A DNA stretch of 53,592 nt from Priapulus caudatus (Eukaryota; Priapulida; Priapulimorpha; Priapulimorphida; Priapulidae), in assembly GCF_000485595.1 (NCBI RefSeq), contig NW_014577315.1:251762-305353 (forward strand), read 5' to 3'. Each line of letters begins with the position of its first letter. The stretch's first letter is position 1. The position numbers and the translations under genes are program-made. Positions 1 to 10,156 of this stretch are shown here, in pieces. The notes beneath the pieces are model-generated. The model had not been told where the DNA came from. It ran no database searches and saw only the letters and a program-made list of their open reading frames with translations.

Positions 1-57
1 CAAGTCTGCACTGCAAGATCAAGGCTGCACTGCAAGATCAAGGCTGCACTGCAAGAT
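1..57. repeat. Short tandem repeat, 19-bp unit x3
   Basis: Three consecutive 19-base units (CAAGGCTGCACTGCAAGAT; the first has one substitution) start at the first base of the window. The array may continue to the left. It is a plain minisatellite with no spacers. Confidence 0.85.
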
Positions 58-409
58 CATAGATTCGACTAGCTCCAAGAAATGGTATTGCTAGGGTTAG
101 AATACTAGGGTGTATTGACGTTAGTCACACAGCCTGGTCGGGTTAAGATTCGACATAACACGGCTACCGACCACCGCCCGGTATGTAAACAAATTTGTAA
201 AGCTGCATCTACGCTTGTTACATACTTATTTATAGTCGTTAGTCTGCCCATAACAAAATTCGACTTTCCTTTTAATTAGATGACCTTCCAATGAAAAAAA
301 TTTCAGTTGCGGCTCGTCATTATTTAACGAATCAAACGACGAACAATAAGAAACTTTTCCATGGTTATAACATAGACGCAAGACGCCATGCTATCAATCC
401 ATGTGCATA

Positions 410-499
410 TAGACTGGTACCCGGTCGACAGTTCCACACGCTACACTACGTGAGTGTAGCGATATGCCGGAGTAAAGGTGGCGAACGGGTACCAGTCTA
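410..499. repeat. TAGACTGG palindromic mini-element, copy 1
   Basis: The 90-base segment begins TAGACTGGTACCCG and ends CGGGTACCAGTCTA, an inverted repeat, with a smaller hairpin (CGCTACACT/AGTGTAGCG) inside. Its first 35 bases are identical to the copy at 9909-9976. A related palindrome with the same ends lies at 20088-20157. The flanks show no clear target duplication here. Confidence 0.7.
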
Positions 500-982
500 C
501 TATGCCTATAATCTCGGCGTTCGTTGCTGCACCGTCTATCGCACGCCATATGTACTACACTCATCAACAGAAACAAACAAAGAAGAAAGTGCAAATTCGT
601 TTTTTACAGCAAAACGAGCGCGCCGAGTCGCCAAAAAAGTTATACGAGCATTTCAAGCAAATCTCGAGCTACATGGGTAGTGAAATCGGTCGTCCAATCG
701 CCAGAACTGCTCAACTCAGTGAACTTGCTGCTTGCCTTATATATGTAAACCCGTTGAAGGTGATGGAATGGGGGCAGCGAAATCGTGTTAGAATGCCGCC
801 AGGCAACGTTGGCGCGCTTCGCGCGGATATCCGGCTGCAGACTGTCCAGTGCACTGTGCTCTAGTAATTAAATATGTGTGATCTGTTGTCATAAAAATGA
901 GGGAATACATTAATCCCTAGGGCGATTTTTTTACAGATATTTTATGTATATATATGTATACATCTGGCCACTGATTATATAC

Positions 983-2326
983 CTCAAGATTATCCACACA
1001 GCGCGAGCAGGTGAGTGAGTGTAGGCGTGGTCGCAGCCCCTGCAGACCAATCACTAGATGTGGTGGCACTTTCTTCATCTCCAATGCTCTCAGTGATCGG
1101 AACTTCTCAACCTTCACAGGACCTTGCAGCGTGGCACAGGTGTGCATCAGCTGGAAATGGACAGGTGGAATATGCATAATAATGACATATACACTTATAG
1201 ATAAATTAAGCACCAAACAATGGCCATACAACATGAATGAAGTGGTAACATAGCAACTTGCTTCAGCTTACTTTAGAAAGCTGACAAAATTATTGAATAG
1301 TTTTTTTTTATATTATATCTTGAAATTATTATCATGAATATAACAATACACAACTGTGTTTAAATGCAAATTTAAGCTTCAAAAAATATATACGGTTTAA
1401 AAAAACTGTCGGCCCCATAGCAGACATGTTTCACCCCATATGCAACAAAAGCTTCCTCGTGTTAGCATCCATGGGTTTTATTAAAAAATTTCGAAGCATT
1501 AACAACATTACCGACCTTCAGTGAAATAGTCTTCTGAACGACATCAAAGAGAAATTGCACATCGTGATAGAGAGCATCAAAGGCTCGTCTTCCTGCCAGC
1601 ACCTCGAATGATTGATCATAGTCCTCGTGGCTCACTCTCGTGAATACATGATTCAGATAACCCAGTGCAGATGTCGTGAAGGAGAGTTTTGCTGAACCAC
1701 TAAGAACCTTTTCACCTATGAAAGCAAACATGTAACTTTATCACCCAGGTTTGTAGACGATAAAATTCTCCCGTTCTGCAGCTATAGCTTTTTACACACA
1801 GATTCACCTCCAGATATGCTTAATAATTAAAATTTTTGTATGGAATGAGGTAATTGCACAGTGGTTCAAAAAGTAAAAGACCTTATAGTAAGCCACGTAT
1901 ATTTGACACTATCAGGACACTTGGCGTTGCCCGGGAAATAAAGCGCTCAGTTGGTGACCACTGGGTTGAAAAAAAAATACTAAAAAATATATCTATCTAG
2001 CTATTTATCCATCGATCCATCCATCCATCCATCCATCAATCCACCCACCCATCCACCCTATCCCCCAATCCGTATTGAATTGCATCAAGAACAGACAAAC
2101 AGACACACATTCACAAATATGTATTAGATAAACATGCGCATGGACTACATACGGATATAAAATACAAATACCAGACTTTTATATTATTGTGGCAGCTTAA
2201 ACTCTATGCAATAATTTATCTAATCTAAGAACAATCAATCAACAATAATTTACATATATTACCATATTCCCTTAACAGTCTGGCTAAATTGAGAATGAGA
2301 TCCTGGTCCGTATTTAAATTTGACAT
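983..2326 (-). CDS. STK11IP: STK11IP/LIP1-like protein, first three coding exons (partial)
   Basis: Coding exons on the minus strand are 2326-2263, 1715-1516 and 1150-983, all with GT/AG borders and phases 1 then 0, giving 144 N-terminal residues. I see a start (MSNLNTDQDLILNLARLLRE), a middle segment containing VQFLFDVVQKTISLK, and a third exon with FRSLRALEMKKVPPH and LHSLTCSRC. These match the N-terminus and pre-LRR region of animal STK11IP, a leucine-rich-repeat protein that binds the tumour-suppressor kinase LKB1/STK11 and has been linked to lysosomal signalling. Nischarin has a related motif, but the QFLFDVxQKTxSLK block fits STK11IP better. The remaining exons (LRRs and C-terminal region) would lie left of the window; none is recognisable in 1-982. 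The start was chosen because it is the first in-frame ATG of its exon and aligns with the family's start. Confidence 0.82.
2003..2060. repeat. (ATCC)n-rich microsatellite
   Basis: A run of ATCC units degenerating into CACC/ATCC lies in the first intron of the STK11IP-like gene. Confidence 0.8.
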
Positions 2327-2390
2327 CTTACTAGTGTAAGGTATCAGTAGTGTCTCCACTTCAAACGTATAGTAGCCAACATCTCGGAAT
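2327..2390 (-). other. 5' UTR part of the STK11IP-like first coding exon, with a short uORF
   Basis: An acceptor (TTTTACAG on the minus strand) ends at 2391, so the exon would begin at 2390 and carry 64 untranslated bases before the ATG. Within it an out-of-frame ATG (2382-2380) opens a 12-codon ORF that stops at 2344, before the main start. An upstream non-coding exon is implied but was not found. Confidence 0.45.
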
Positions 2391-3730
2391 CTGTAAAACA
2401 TTAATTATGTATATCATGATTACACATATATGTAACGATATTAACATGCCTACAGCTAAAGGAAACCGCCTTTACGTAATAAAGTCTAGTTTCACTAAAT
2501 AATAACGTTCATATAATAACATTAAATAAGTTTCACTAAATAATAAAAACCTATTAACGAAAACATGAACATTTGAGGAAACCTCTACTCTGCACCTTCT
2601 GATATTGATATTGGTGAATACACTCACTATTTCTTAAACCAGTAAATAGCAATCCTGAGTATATAAATGAGAACGTTGGTACTGTTGAACTGTTGGAACG
2701 CAGGAACATTGAATTCAATTAAGTTTAAATTATGACGCATAAAAATGCTGTACCTTAATATTTATTTAAATTAATTTTATGATGGTGTAAAGATTTACTA
2801 AAGTCGTATGTTTTTTTTTAGCATTGTAGTGTTGTCATTTTCCTACAATGCCAGTAGTACCACATATACACGCTGGTCTTACCGAACTTGCACTAAAACA
2901 GCACTAAACAGCACTAAACTTTGATTTCGGTAATAATTTTAGTAAAATCAACCCAATTAATCCATATATTCATCAAATCAGAAGCCTTGTTACACGTAAT
3001 TTATCCACAGTTAAATTAATTGTTACCCAATCCCGAGCCATCCTGCAAAGTTTTACCATGGTCAAATTAATAATAACCTATTATAATATTGTCAGTGAGG
3101 ACATCCTTGTATACTTTTCTGCACTTTTCTTCGTTATCAGTTGTGATGACCCTAGTCTATTCACACAATACCCAAAAGTTTAGCAACTCCCAGAGTTTGT
3201 AACCTAGAATTATGGTGTTAAATCATGTCTGGGACCACAGCACACACCTATATTTCATACTGCCTTAAACCACACCGGACTATAATCTCTACTCAGAGGT
3301 TTGTGTACTACTTGGCCATAGTTTGCTGTGATATAGTGTTCTACAAACAGTGTACCTATAAATATTTCAGGAAAAAAAATATAATTTATTTTTTGGGGGC
3401 TACTTTTCAAGCTCGCGTGCATGAAAATAGCACTCTAAATTTTGGTTTGCCTTGAACTCTATATGCAAATTTACGGGGGCTCTTTTTGGCATTTCGGGGG
3501 CTAAATCGCCCCGAGCCCCCGTGTATTTTTTTCACTGAAATATTTGCACCATTAATTATCATTACCATTAAATATACAGGGTTCTCCGCAGAGTTTAAAT
3601 GCATGTCGGGTTCGATATGCCTTCAAACCTGAACCTAATTAGCGACATCCCTTAGATCTTTATTTGCCTAATTGCCTAATTAACGTCGCTAAACTTTCAG
3701 CAGTTTACTTTTGACAATCCAAAGACAGCA
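2391..3730. other. No gene recognised upstream of the STK11IP-like gene
   Basis: AT-rich sequence with no convincing coding exon. A patch at 3390-3530 has GGGGGCT runs (ACGGGGGCTC, TTTCGGGGGCTAAAT) that look like the end of an old transposon, but no boundaries can be defined. Confidence 0.4.
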
Positions 3731-3739
3731 ATCCCGCGT

Positions 3740-4720
3740 GTTTCCAGCTTGATGTGTACGTTTCCGAACTGATTGAGTGTACCTGTGTATTGGGGCTTTT
3801 TATGACATGCATGAGTAACTCAAACTACCTCAACCCTCTTCCAGGCTCTCCCCATCTGTACCAAAATGACACGCATTCTGAAATTTCCAGAGACAACCCT
3901 GACTATGTAGACATTGTGGTGCTTGGCCTTATACGTACTTATTGTACCACACGCTCCATAACTCTTGCATATATCTGCAAAAATTGTTCCTGCTATAAGA
4001 TTTCATTTACATCTCAAGTGCCATATGCTGGGCACTTCTTCGGTTTGTGCACACACATGGTGACCTAATTTCTGTTCAGGCCAAACAGCTGACTCATAGT
4101 ACTGCTTGTGTGTTTGGCCTGTTTTCCTTTGCTTTTGAGTATGTTGTGCACGATTATAATTGCACTGAGCTGGTCATTGACTCCGAGTTAAGTTGAAAGT
4201 ATAGAAATGTAAAGTGCATGTTGCAACTCTGCGTACCTCTGCTGCCTTATCAAGTGTTAGATCCTTTCAACACAGCCATCCCTCTTCGATTGTATCATCA
4301 TACACCAAACACAATGTTATTCCTGATCATCAAGTAACACGAATGTCAAAATTTATGCAACATTTCACTATTTTGTAGATCTGTCAGATACTGCATGGCC
4401 TGATTTCTTTTGTATTGCTTGTGCTCCCAGAAATTTTTACTGCTCAAAGACAGGGGTTGTTTCTTGTCTCACAGTAATAATCAAATTGTTGCCAACATTG
4501 CATCAAAATCTATCCTCATTGCCCCATGAGAAACTGTCAAATACTTCTTGGGCTTCGGGACTGGTTCAGTGCAAAACAATTGCCACTCCCTTGCTACTGG
4601 TTTCCCTCATTTTGCTGTTGCAGTCATGTACTTTTCACATCCAAACACACTTCTCCGATTTTCAAATACATTGCCATCAAAATTCACAGCATATATAGGC
4701 CTAAAATGCTCTATCATCTA
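3740..4720 (-). pseudogene. Decayed Ty3/gypsy-type gag relic
   Basis: Reading the minus strand, short blocks in shifting frames resemble, in the correct order, gag of Ty3/gypsy LTR retrotransposons common in marine invertebrates: a stretch like NFDGNVFEN (near 4690), SPEAQEVFDSFSWGN (4560-4510), QETTPVFEQ (near 4460), YLTDLQNS (near 4390), IVFGV (4310), DLTLDKAAEVRR (near 4255) and a cysteine-knuckle-like KKCPAYGT (near 4035). Several stops and frame changes interrupt the reading, so it cannot encode a protein. No LTRs, protease or reverse transcriptase were recognised, so only a gag fragment remains. A search of the minus-strand translation against retroelement gag profiles would settle it. 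Confidence 0.6.
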
Positions 4721-5024
4721 TGGGCTGCTGTTGAATTTCCTTTGGACAACATATATTTATGATATAATAATAAATATGAGGCAATACTTGGAAGCTGAGA
4801 GCAACCTGAAATCAATTTGTCATTGCTTTATTGGAGAATTCTGATGACACCATAATAATTGTTAAATATCAGTGGCAATACCACTCCCTGGGAGATCTGG
4901 GATTACCAAGACAGTACTATGAGAAATGGGGTTGGTGCATGTAGGGTAGGGTATTGGAGGCATTAGCAATGAATTTATGTAACCAAGGTGCCTGTGACTC
5001 TAAAAAGTTTTAGAACTATTAATA

Positions 5025-5393
5025 CACATATACAGAGTGCGAAATTAACGGGAGTCCAGAGTCAAATACTCCCCGATTTACTGTCGGACTACCTGATTTG
5101 ACATATGCAGGAGTGCGTGTGACTCCCTGAAAATTCTGCCATACTAACTAGTTCGTTCCAGAGCACGGCCTCGCGGAATTACCGTATTTTTTAGCTAATG
5201 TCCAAATAAATTTGGCAGACGTGCAATCGCATGAATCTTAAAAATAAGCACAGGTGATATTGTTAATACCTTTAATTTTGAACCTCAGACTGCGGACTCC
5301 CTCATTTTGCTGCAGATCGACGCCCTCTTTTTGAGGGTATGGAGTATGTTGGACTCCCGTGTTCAAAAGTTAATTTCTACCCCCGCATATATA
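5025..5393. mobile_element. TIR element (hAT-like), 353 bp
   Basis: The element spans 5033-5385. Its ends are CAGAGTGCGAAATTAACGGG and, on the other strand, CGGGGGTAGAAATTAACTTT; both arms then reach ACGGGAGTCC. It is flanked by CACATATA (5025-5032) and CATATATA (5386-5393), a 7/8 match suggesting an 8-bp target duplication. It has no coding capacity, so it would be a non-autonomous element. Confidence 0.6.
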
Positions 5394-5510
5394 TGTTGTT
5401 TACAATGGCTAGGATATGGCACTACTGGTATTGCTAGTACACCATGCAGGTCTTCTATCCGTCATCTGCAAGTTTGAGTAGCGGACATGAACTACTTACC
5501 TGAGCACAAG

Positions 5511-5645
5511 CACTTGGAACGTTTCAATAATAAAATGATGGTAAATAAACAAGAAGTGTATTTACTATCTCACCTCTCGTTCTCCTAGCTACTATTGCCA
5601 ATACTTTCCCGTAAATGCCGTTCAAATGCTCCTATGCAAAACATA
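5511..5645. repeat. CACTTGGAACG foldback family, one arm only
   Basis: This stretch starts AAGCACTTGGAACGTTTCAA and runs through GGTAAATAAACA, TATTGCCAATA and TAAATGCCGTTCAAATGCTC. That is the same order as one arm of the complete foldback elements at 12706-13039 and 49497-49846. The opposite arm is missing. Confidence 0.65.
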
Positions 5646-6780
5646 AGTACACTGCACACACGCCGCTGTGCACAAACAACAAAATGATATAGCTTTTGTT
5701 GCTCTATAATTTTGTATTGGAATTATCTCCCTTCTTCTTTAGTTAGTTGCAAACTTGACTCTTGGCATTTTCTACTGCAATCCACAGTATTAATCTACAT
5801 CTATATGGTTACGTCGATCTGTCACTCTTGACAATTACTCAACGGTTTCCGGTGAGCGCAAGAAAAAGAAAATTTAAAATAAGAATTACATGACAAAGAA
5901 TAATAAAGTAAGGTAAAAGGATAAAGAATAAAGTGAAGGAGTTGACCCATTTGCTTTTTTTTTACATCTATCCAAGACCAATCCGGCTTTCGTGGCGGTA
6001 CCAGGAAAATGTTTCCCCGCCGGCCTAGCTCAAGGCCTTCTTACTGGGCAAATAGGGACCAAAGGACTTCAGAATGAATGACGTGACAGCTCCCCGTTAA
6101 GGATACTAAGGAGGGAGCCTCAGCAACTGGTGCTGGTAGAGTTCCAAACTGGAATTGTCCTGGGGAAGAAACTAAACTTGAAGCTGTCAGTAAATCTGTC
6201 TATTTGATCAGCTTTGTCTCTTTCCGTCTTCAATATAGTCCCTTGGATTTGAAGACTAATATTTACGATGTTACGAGCCGTTGCAAGTCATGTGCCTGTC
6301 TAACCGAGAGAGGCTTAACAGTAACACTCAACACTGAGACTCTGACAAAACAGTCATTAGCCTGATTAGGCCTACTGAGTACGGTACTGATTACAAATAC
6401 AATTAGTGAATTACAAGTATTAAAGACTGCAGTCAGTGCTTTATACTCTTACAATATTAGATTAATTATAATAGTAGCTAAAAATTCAATACCATACTCG
6501 GGCAATTTGTCAATACCATTTTAGTAATGTTGTGGTAGAGCAATTAATTAACCGACAGATATTTAACTGTATTATTGAAGTTGAGTTGAGCCGTCGGTCA
6601 CTGTTGTTGTTAACGAATAGCGCCACCTTGTAGTCAACTTTACAAACTTTCGAACATCAAAGCTAATGAAACCCCCGTGTTTGCCTGAGAATAATTCTTG
6701 CAATCATTTTAGTAAATAATAAAATGTTATTTTAACAATAAAAAATGTATTTTAGAAAAAGCCCATATTGTATTTAAACA
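5646..6780. other. No gene recognised
   Basis: AT-rich DNA. A GC-richer block at 5975-6190 (near TTCGTGGCGGTACC and CCGCCGGCCTAGC) looks repeat-derived but could not be assigned. No exon with a plausible translation and splice borders was found. Confidence 0.4.
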
Positions 6781-6784
6781 TTTA

Positions 6785-6942
6785 AATAAAATAGCTCAGG
6801 TAAACCGGAACCGGAGATTTCGACACGGGATGAAGGTTATCTCATCGTGTCAATCTCGCCATTTCTCGGGTCAAAAGAGCGGATTTTTATCCAGTTAGTG
6901 GTTCTCCGTTACCTCCCAGTCGACTGAAATCAGGATTTACCG
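6785..6942 (+). promoter_or_regulatory. Possible promoter/5' non-coding exon for the HIGD1A-like gene
   Basis: A GC-richer, CpG-containing block ends at a good donor (TTACCG|GTGAGC, exon end 6942). The next plus-strand acceptor joined to a coding exon is at 10349. A housekeeping gene with a non-coding first exon would look like this, but the link is inference and there is no TATA box. Confidence 0.22.
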
Positions 6943-7164
6943 GTGAGCATATCGCATGGAGCCATTTGGCATTACGATATAATCAATATAAGTCTAATTA
7001 TCTGTTAGTATTTACAGTAAAAAAACTAAGCATTTAATGATTTATAAATGATTAGGCATTACGCCGTCTCGGGCACTCGCAGCTGTTCAGCCTGTTCAGC
7101 CTGTTGTACCCAAACTTGGAACAACAGCAAAGCCGTGCCACGCAATCTTGTATCATGTCTCTCT

Positions 7165-7428
7165 GGTTTGGGCAAGGTGAGCAGGGTTTGCACAAACTTG
7201 GAATCATGTTTATAGGCTACGAAATGTTATATCATTACAATGAGTTCCCATATCTTATTTTATCTGATTGTGTTTGCATATTCAAATTGGTTAACAAATT
7301 ATATGCCTATGGATAGTTGTAAATGTAAGTTGAGATAATTTGCTCAATAATAGGAAAATTTCTAGTTTGGGCAAGGTGAGCAGGGCTTGCACAAACTTGG
7401 AATTCATAGGCTACAAAATGTTAATTTC
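7165..7428. repeat. Direct repeat of about 65 bp
   Basis: A block beginning GTTTGGGCAAGGTGAGCAGG at 7165 recurs at 7364 with few changes, including TTGCACAAACTTGGAAT and ATAGGCTAC. Related phrases (CCAAGTTTGGGTA) occur at 7697-7711 beside the foldback element, so this is part of the same repeat landscape. Confidence 0.7.
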
Positions 7429-7714
7429 TTCGGTTTTCTTCAATGTGTTTGGCAAATGTGTGTTTGTTAAAATATTAAATAATTATATTAGATAATTTGA
7501 TTACTATTAGAGAAATTCCTTCCTAGTTTGCCTCAGTTATACTCGCATATGCCACAATCGCCATTTTAAAAGTGTAGTTGAATAAGCGACTGTTTTCAAC
7601 TTTTCAGTGTGCGCAATCTTGAGATTGGGCAGCCTAACTAGGAAGTCCGCAGTTTGGGCAGCACTATCACTGCGTGATCTCAAGATTGTGCAAATTCCAA
7701 GTTTGGGTATGACA

Positions 7715-8153
7715 CAGCTAGGGCCTGCATACCTCCCAGTTATACTCGGGCGGGTTTTTAACACATTCTAACTCTAAAACTGTTACGTTAAAAATTCTTA
7801 AAATATTTACATAAACAGGCAAGACGTAGTTTATTTCAAAAGTTATATCAGCCGAAAGTTGCTACCTTGACTACAACCTCGATTACTCAACTTTGTTACT
7901 ACCTCGATTGCAACATTGGCTGGTCAAATATAGACAATATGGCGCAGGCGATCTAGCGGGCGTGGTAGCAACTTTTGGCTGATATAACTTTTGAAATAAA
8001 CTACGATAGGAAATAAAACTTCGTATTCAAAATGACAACCGTCTTGCCTGTTTATGTAAATATTTTAAGAATTTTTAACGTAATAGTTTTAGAGTTAAAA
8101 TGTGTTAAAAACTTGACCGAGTATAACTTTGGGAGGTATGCAGGCCCTAGCTG
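7715..8153. mobile_element. Foldback element with ~150-180-bp arms
   Basis: The left arm (7715-7866) starts CAGCTAGGGCCTGCATACCT. The right arm (7974-8153) is its reverse complement, ending AGGTATGCAGGCCCTAGCTG. The arms pair almost throughout, but the right arm carries about 36 extra bases (around 8001-8038) between the CAAGACG and TAGTTTATTTC blocks. It has no coding capacity, and the flanks show no clean target duplication. Confidence 0.8.
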
Positions 8154-8228
8154 CGAGTGTCTCAGGCAGTCTGCATAGTCACTGACACAGTCACTGACAG
8201 TGCACAGGCACATTTAAGTTGTAGTTGT

Positions 8229-8342
8229 AGACCGAATAATTCTGTCCCAGATAACGTTTTATATCTTGGATGCGTTATACTTATGCCAATAACCTTCACC
8301 AAAATATAAAAAAAGGTTATCTGGGACAGAATTATTCGGTCT
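8229..8342. mobile_element. 27-bp-arm inverted-repeat element
   Basis: Perfect 27-base arms lie at 8229-8255 (AGACCGAATAATTCTGTCCC onward) and 8316-8342, around a 60-base AT-rich centre. It abuts the next element's target duplication (8345) almost directly. Confidence 0.75.
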
Positions 8343-8344
8343 AA

Positions 8345-8627
8345 GGCACTTGGGCTGAGAGGGTCTATGTCTCCCAGGGTACTGCCGGAACATACCCTGG
8401 TACTATCTAATAGGCTGGACCGTACCTCGCCTACTCCACTAACGAGTCTAGGGAGTCGCCTACGCCTACTCCCTAACCCTAACCCTAACCCTAACCCTAA
8501 TCCTAACCCTAACCCTAACCCTGACCATATCAGATAGTTACCAGGGTACGTTCCGGTATACCGGACCGTACCCAGGGTTTGTTCCGGCAGTACTCTGGGG
8601 GACATGGACCCTATGAGCGGCACTTGG
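8345..8627. mobile_element. Telomere-core foldback element, copy 1 (9-bp TSD)
   Basis: The element spans 8354-8618 and is flanked on both sides by the identical 9-mer GGCACTTGG (8345-8353, 8619-8627). The ends are long inverted repeats (GCTGAGAGGGTCTATGTC against GCTCATAGGGTCCATGTC on the other strand, continuing through CTGCCGGAAC). The centre is nine tandem CCCTAA-type units (8471-8524), the animal telomere repeat. It inserted into the tip of a CACTTGG foldback element. A 9-bp duplication suggests a Mutator-like family, which is inference. The second copy is at 39815-40024. Confidence 0.88.
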
Positions 8628-9300
8628 AGCGTTTCAATAAAATATAATGCTAAATAAATAAATATGAAATCTATTTACTACCAAAGTTTTAATGTTTCTA
8701 TACTCTCTTTCACCTATTATTGCTGACAATTTTCTGTAAATGCCGTCCAAATGCCAGGGCGTCAAGTTCCTATTTTTTCCTATTTTCTGGACAATTCCTA
8801 TTTTCTGGACAAATTCCTATTTTTGAGGGCTTTTCATTTTTCTGAATCCAGAATTGTATGTATCATTCTCAGAATGCAGGAATTTACATTTCAGGTGACC
8901 CAATTTTCAAAAATTTCGTGGTGGAAGACCCCCAGACCCTTACTTTTAATTAACGTAATATACTCTTTACTATCACAGATTTTATTTCAGTAAAGTTGTT
9001 TCTCAGTTGGGTGTGGTATGTGTATCCAGAGGGGGGGTCCAGGGGGTCTGGACCACCTATTTTTTTCCCCAAAAAAGGGAAAACACATAAAAGATAATTT
9101 TCTGCTTAAAAATTTGGAATTCCGTCTTGCATTCTAGACATCAAAATTACTGCTCAGATGCTCTCAGAATGCACCAATTTTTAATTTTTTCTTGGGGGAG
9201 GTCCCTCCTATTTTTTCACATCTGAAATTCCTATTTTCCTATTTTTTGAGCGTCACTTGTCACTTGACGCCCTGAAATGCTCATCTGCAACAAACCTGTG
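8619..9300. repeat. CACTTGG foldback family, copy broken by other insertions
   Basis: From GGCACTTGGAGCGTTTCAAT at 8619 the sequence follows the family arm (ACTACCAAAGTTTTAATGTT, TATTATTGCTGACAAT, AATGCCGTCCAAATGC). It is then interrupted at 8755 and resumes at 9275 with AAATGCTCATCTGCAAC, exactly as in the intact copy at 49627-49650. The other arm is not visible. Confidence 0.75.
8749..9280. mobile_element. 520-bp TIR element with 6-bp target duplication
   Basis: The element spans 8755-9274. Its ends are CAGGGCGTCAAGT and ACTTGACGCCCTG, a 13-base perfect inverted repeat, followed by CTATTTTTT-rich subterminal DNA on both sides. It is flanked by AAATGC (8749-8754 and 9275-9280). The empty site can be read from the related foldback copy at 49.6 kb, where CCAAATGCTCATCTGC is continuous, so the 6-bp duplication is real. 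There is no transposase. Confidence 0.8.
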
Positions 9301-9629
9301 TGACAGTGTGTATAGTAATTGTGGTCTATTAAAATCCACAAAACACAACCCTAGGCCCTGGACAGATTGTAACTACTGCTGTACTACAGTTAACTTTAAT
9401 CACAACTGAGGCCATCCTTGACAAATTATATGTTTGCTGTCCTCCGACCGACCCACGAAAATAGCCGCGACCCAAAAGTTTTTTTTTACATTTTGGGTTC
9501 CTTATTTTATTTTTTTTATTTTTTTTTCAATTTTTTATAGTTAAGACTGAAACACAAAGCATGTGTGGCAAACATGAGGACAGACTTAAAATAAGTATTA
9601 TGCCTCACACAAAAAAAGAAGAATTACCT

Positions 9630-9788
9630 CTGTCTCTGTCTGTGTCTCTATCTCTCCCTCTCCCTCTCCCTCTTCCCCTTCCTCTCTCTCGCTCCCTTTC
9701 CCTATCTCTTTCCCCCTGTCTCTCCCTCTCCCTCCCACTCACGGTCTCTGTCTATCTATCTATCTCTCTCCCTTTCCCTCGCGCTCTA
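9630..9788. repeat. CT-rich low-complexity tract
   Basis: About 160 bases of CTCTCC, CTGTCT and CTATCT units. The apparent ORF here (Leu/Ser/Pro only) is an artefact. Confidence 0.9.
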
Positions 9789-9789
9789 T

Positions 9790-10156
9790 AGCTGCGTTCA
9801 CACGTATACACGGCTTAGCTGGTACCGTACTTAGTTGGTGCTAAGTCCGGTTAAAATGCGTTCACACGAGATACACGAGATTCGAGGCTTAGCTAGCGCG
9901 GTATAATATAGACTGGTACCCGGTCGACAGTTCCACACGCTACCCTAACGTCGTGCAGCGAACGGGTAGCAGTCTAGGTTCACACGACAATCAATACGCG
10001 GCCAGCGTGGTACCGAATATACGCGGCTTAGTTGGCGCGGAATATGATTCCGCGCTTAGCAAGCCGTAGCATTCGCGGCTAAGCAAGCCGTGGCTAAGCA
10101 AGCCGCGTATATTTTAGCGTGTGAACGCAACTTTTCTCCTCGTGTGAACGCAGCTT
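9790..10156. mobile_element. GTTCACACG foldback element, copy 1
   Basis: It begins AGCTGCGTTCACACG and ends CGTGTGAACGCAGCT, each flanked by TAT. Internally GCGTTCACACGAG, CGCGGCTTAG and GCTAAGCAAGCCG recur in both orientations. It carries the TAGACTGG palindrome (9909-9976) inside. No protein is encoded. Confidence 0.75.
9909..9976. repeat. TAGACTGG palindromic mini-element, copy 2
   Basis: This 68-base segment starts with 35 bases identical to copy 1 (410-499) and ends AACGGGTAGCAGTCTA. It sits inside the GTTCACACG foldback and has no clear target duplication. Confidence 0.7.

Noticed and set aside
1-57. Tandem 19-bp units considered as a CRISPR array
   Set aside because: Units are contiguous with no spacers, and the window is eukaryotic.
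478-864. 128-codon plus-strand open frame
   Set aside because: It starts inside a palindromic repeat, lacks splice context and resembles no family.
8162-8623. 153-codon minus-strand frame with a Gly-Leu repeat
   Set aside because: It is the translation of the CCCTAA array and flanking element ends.
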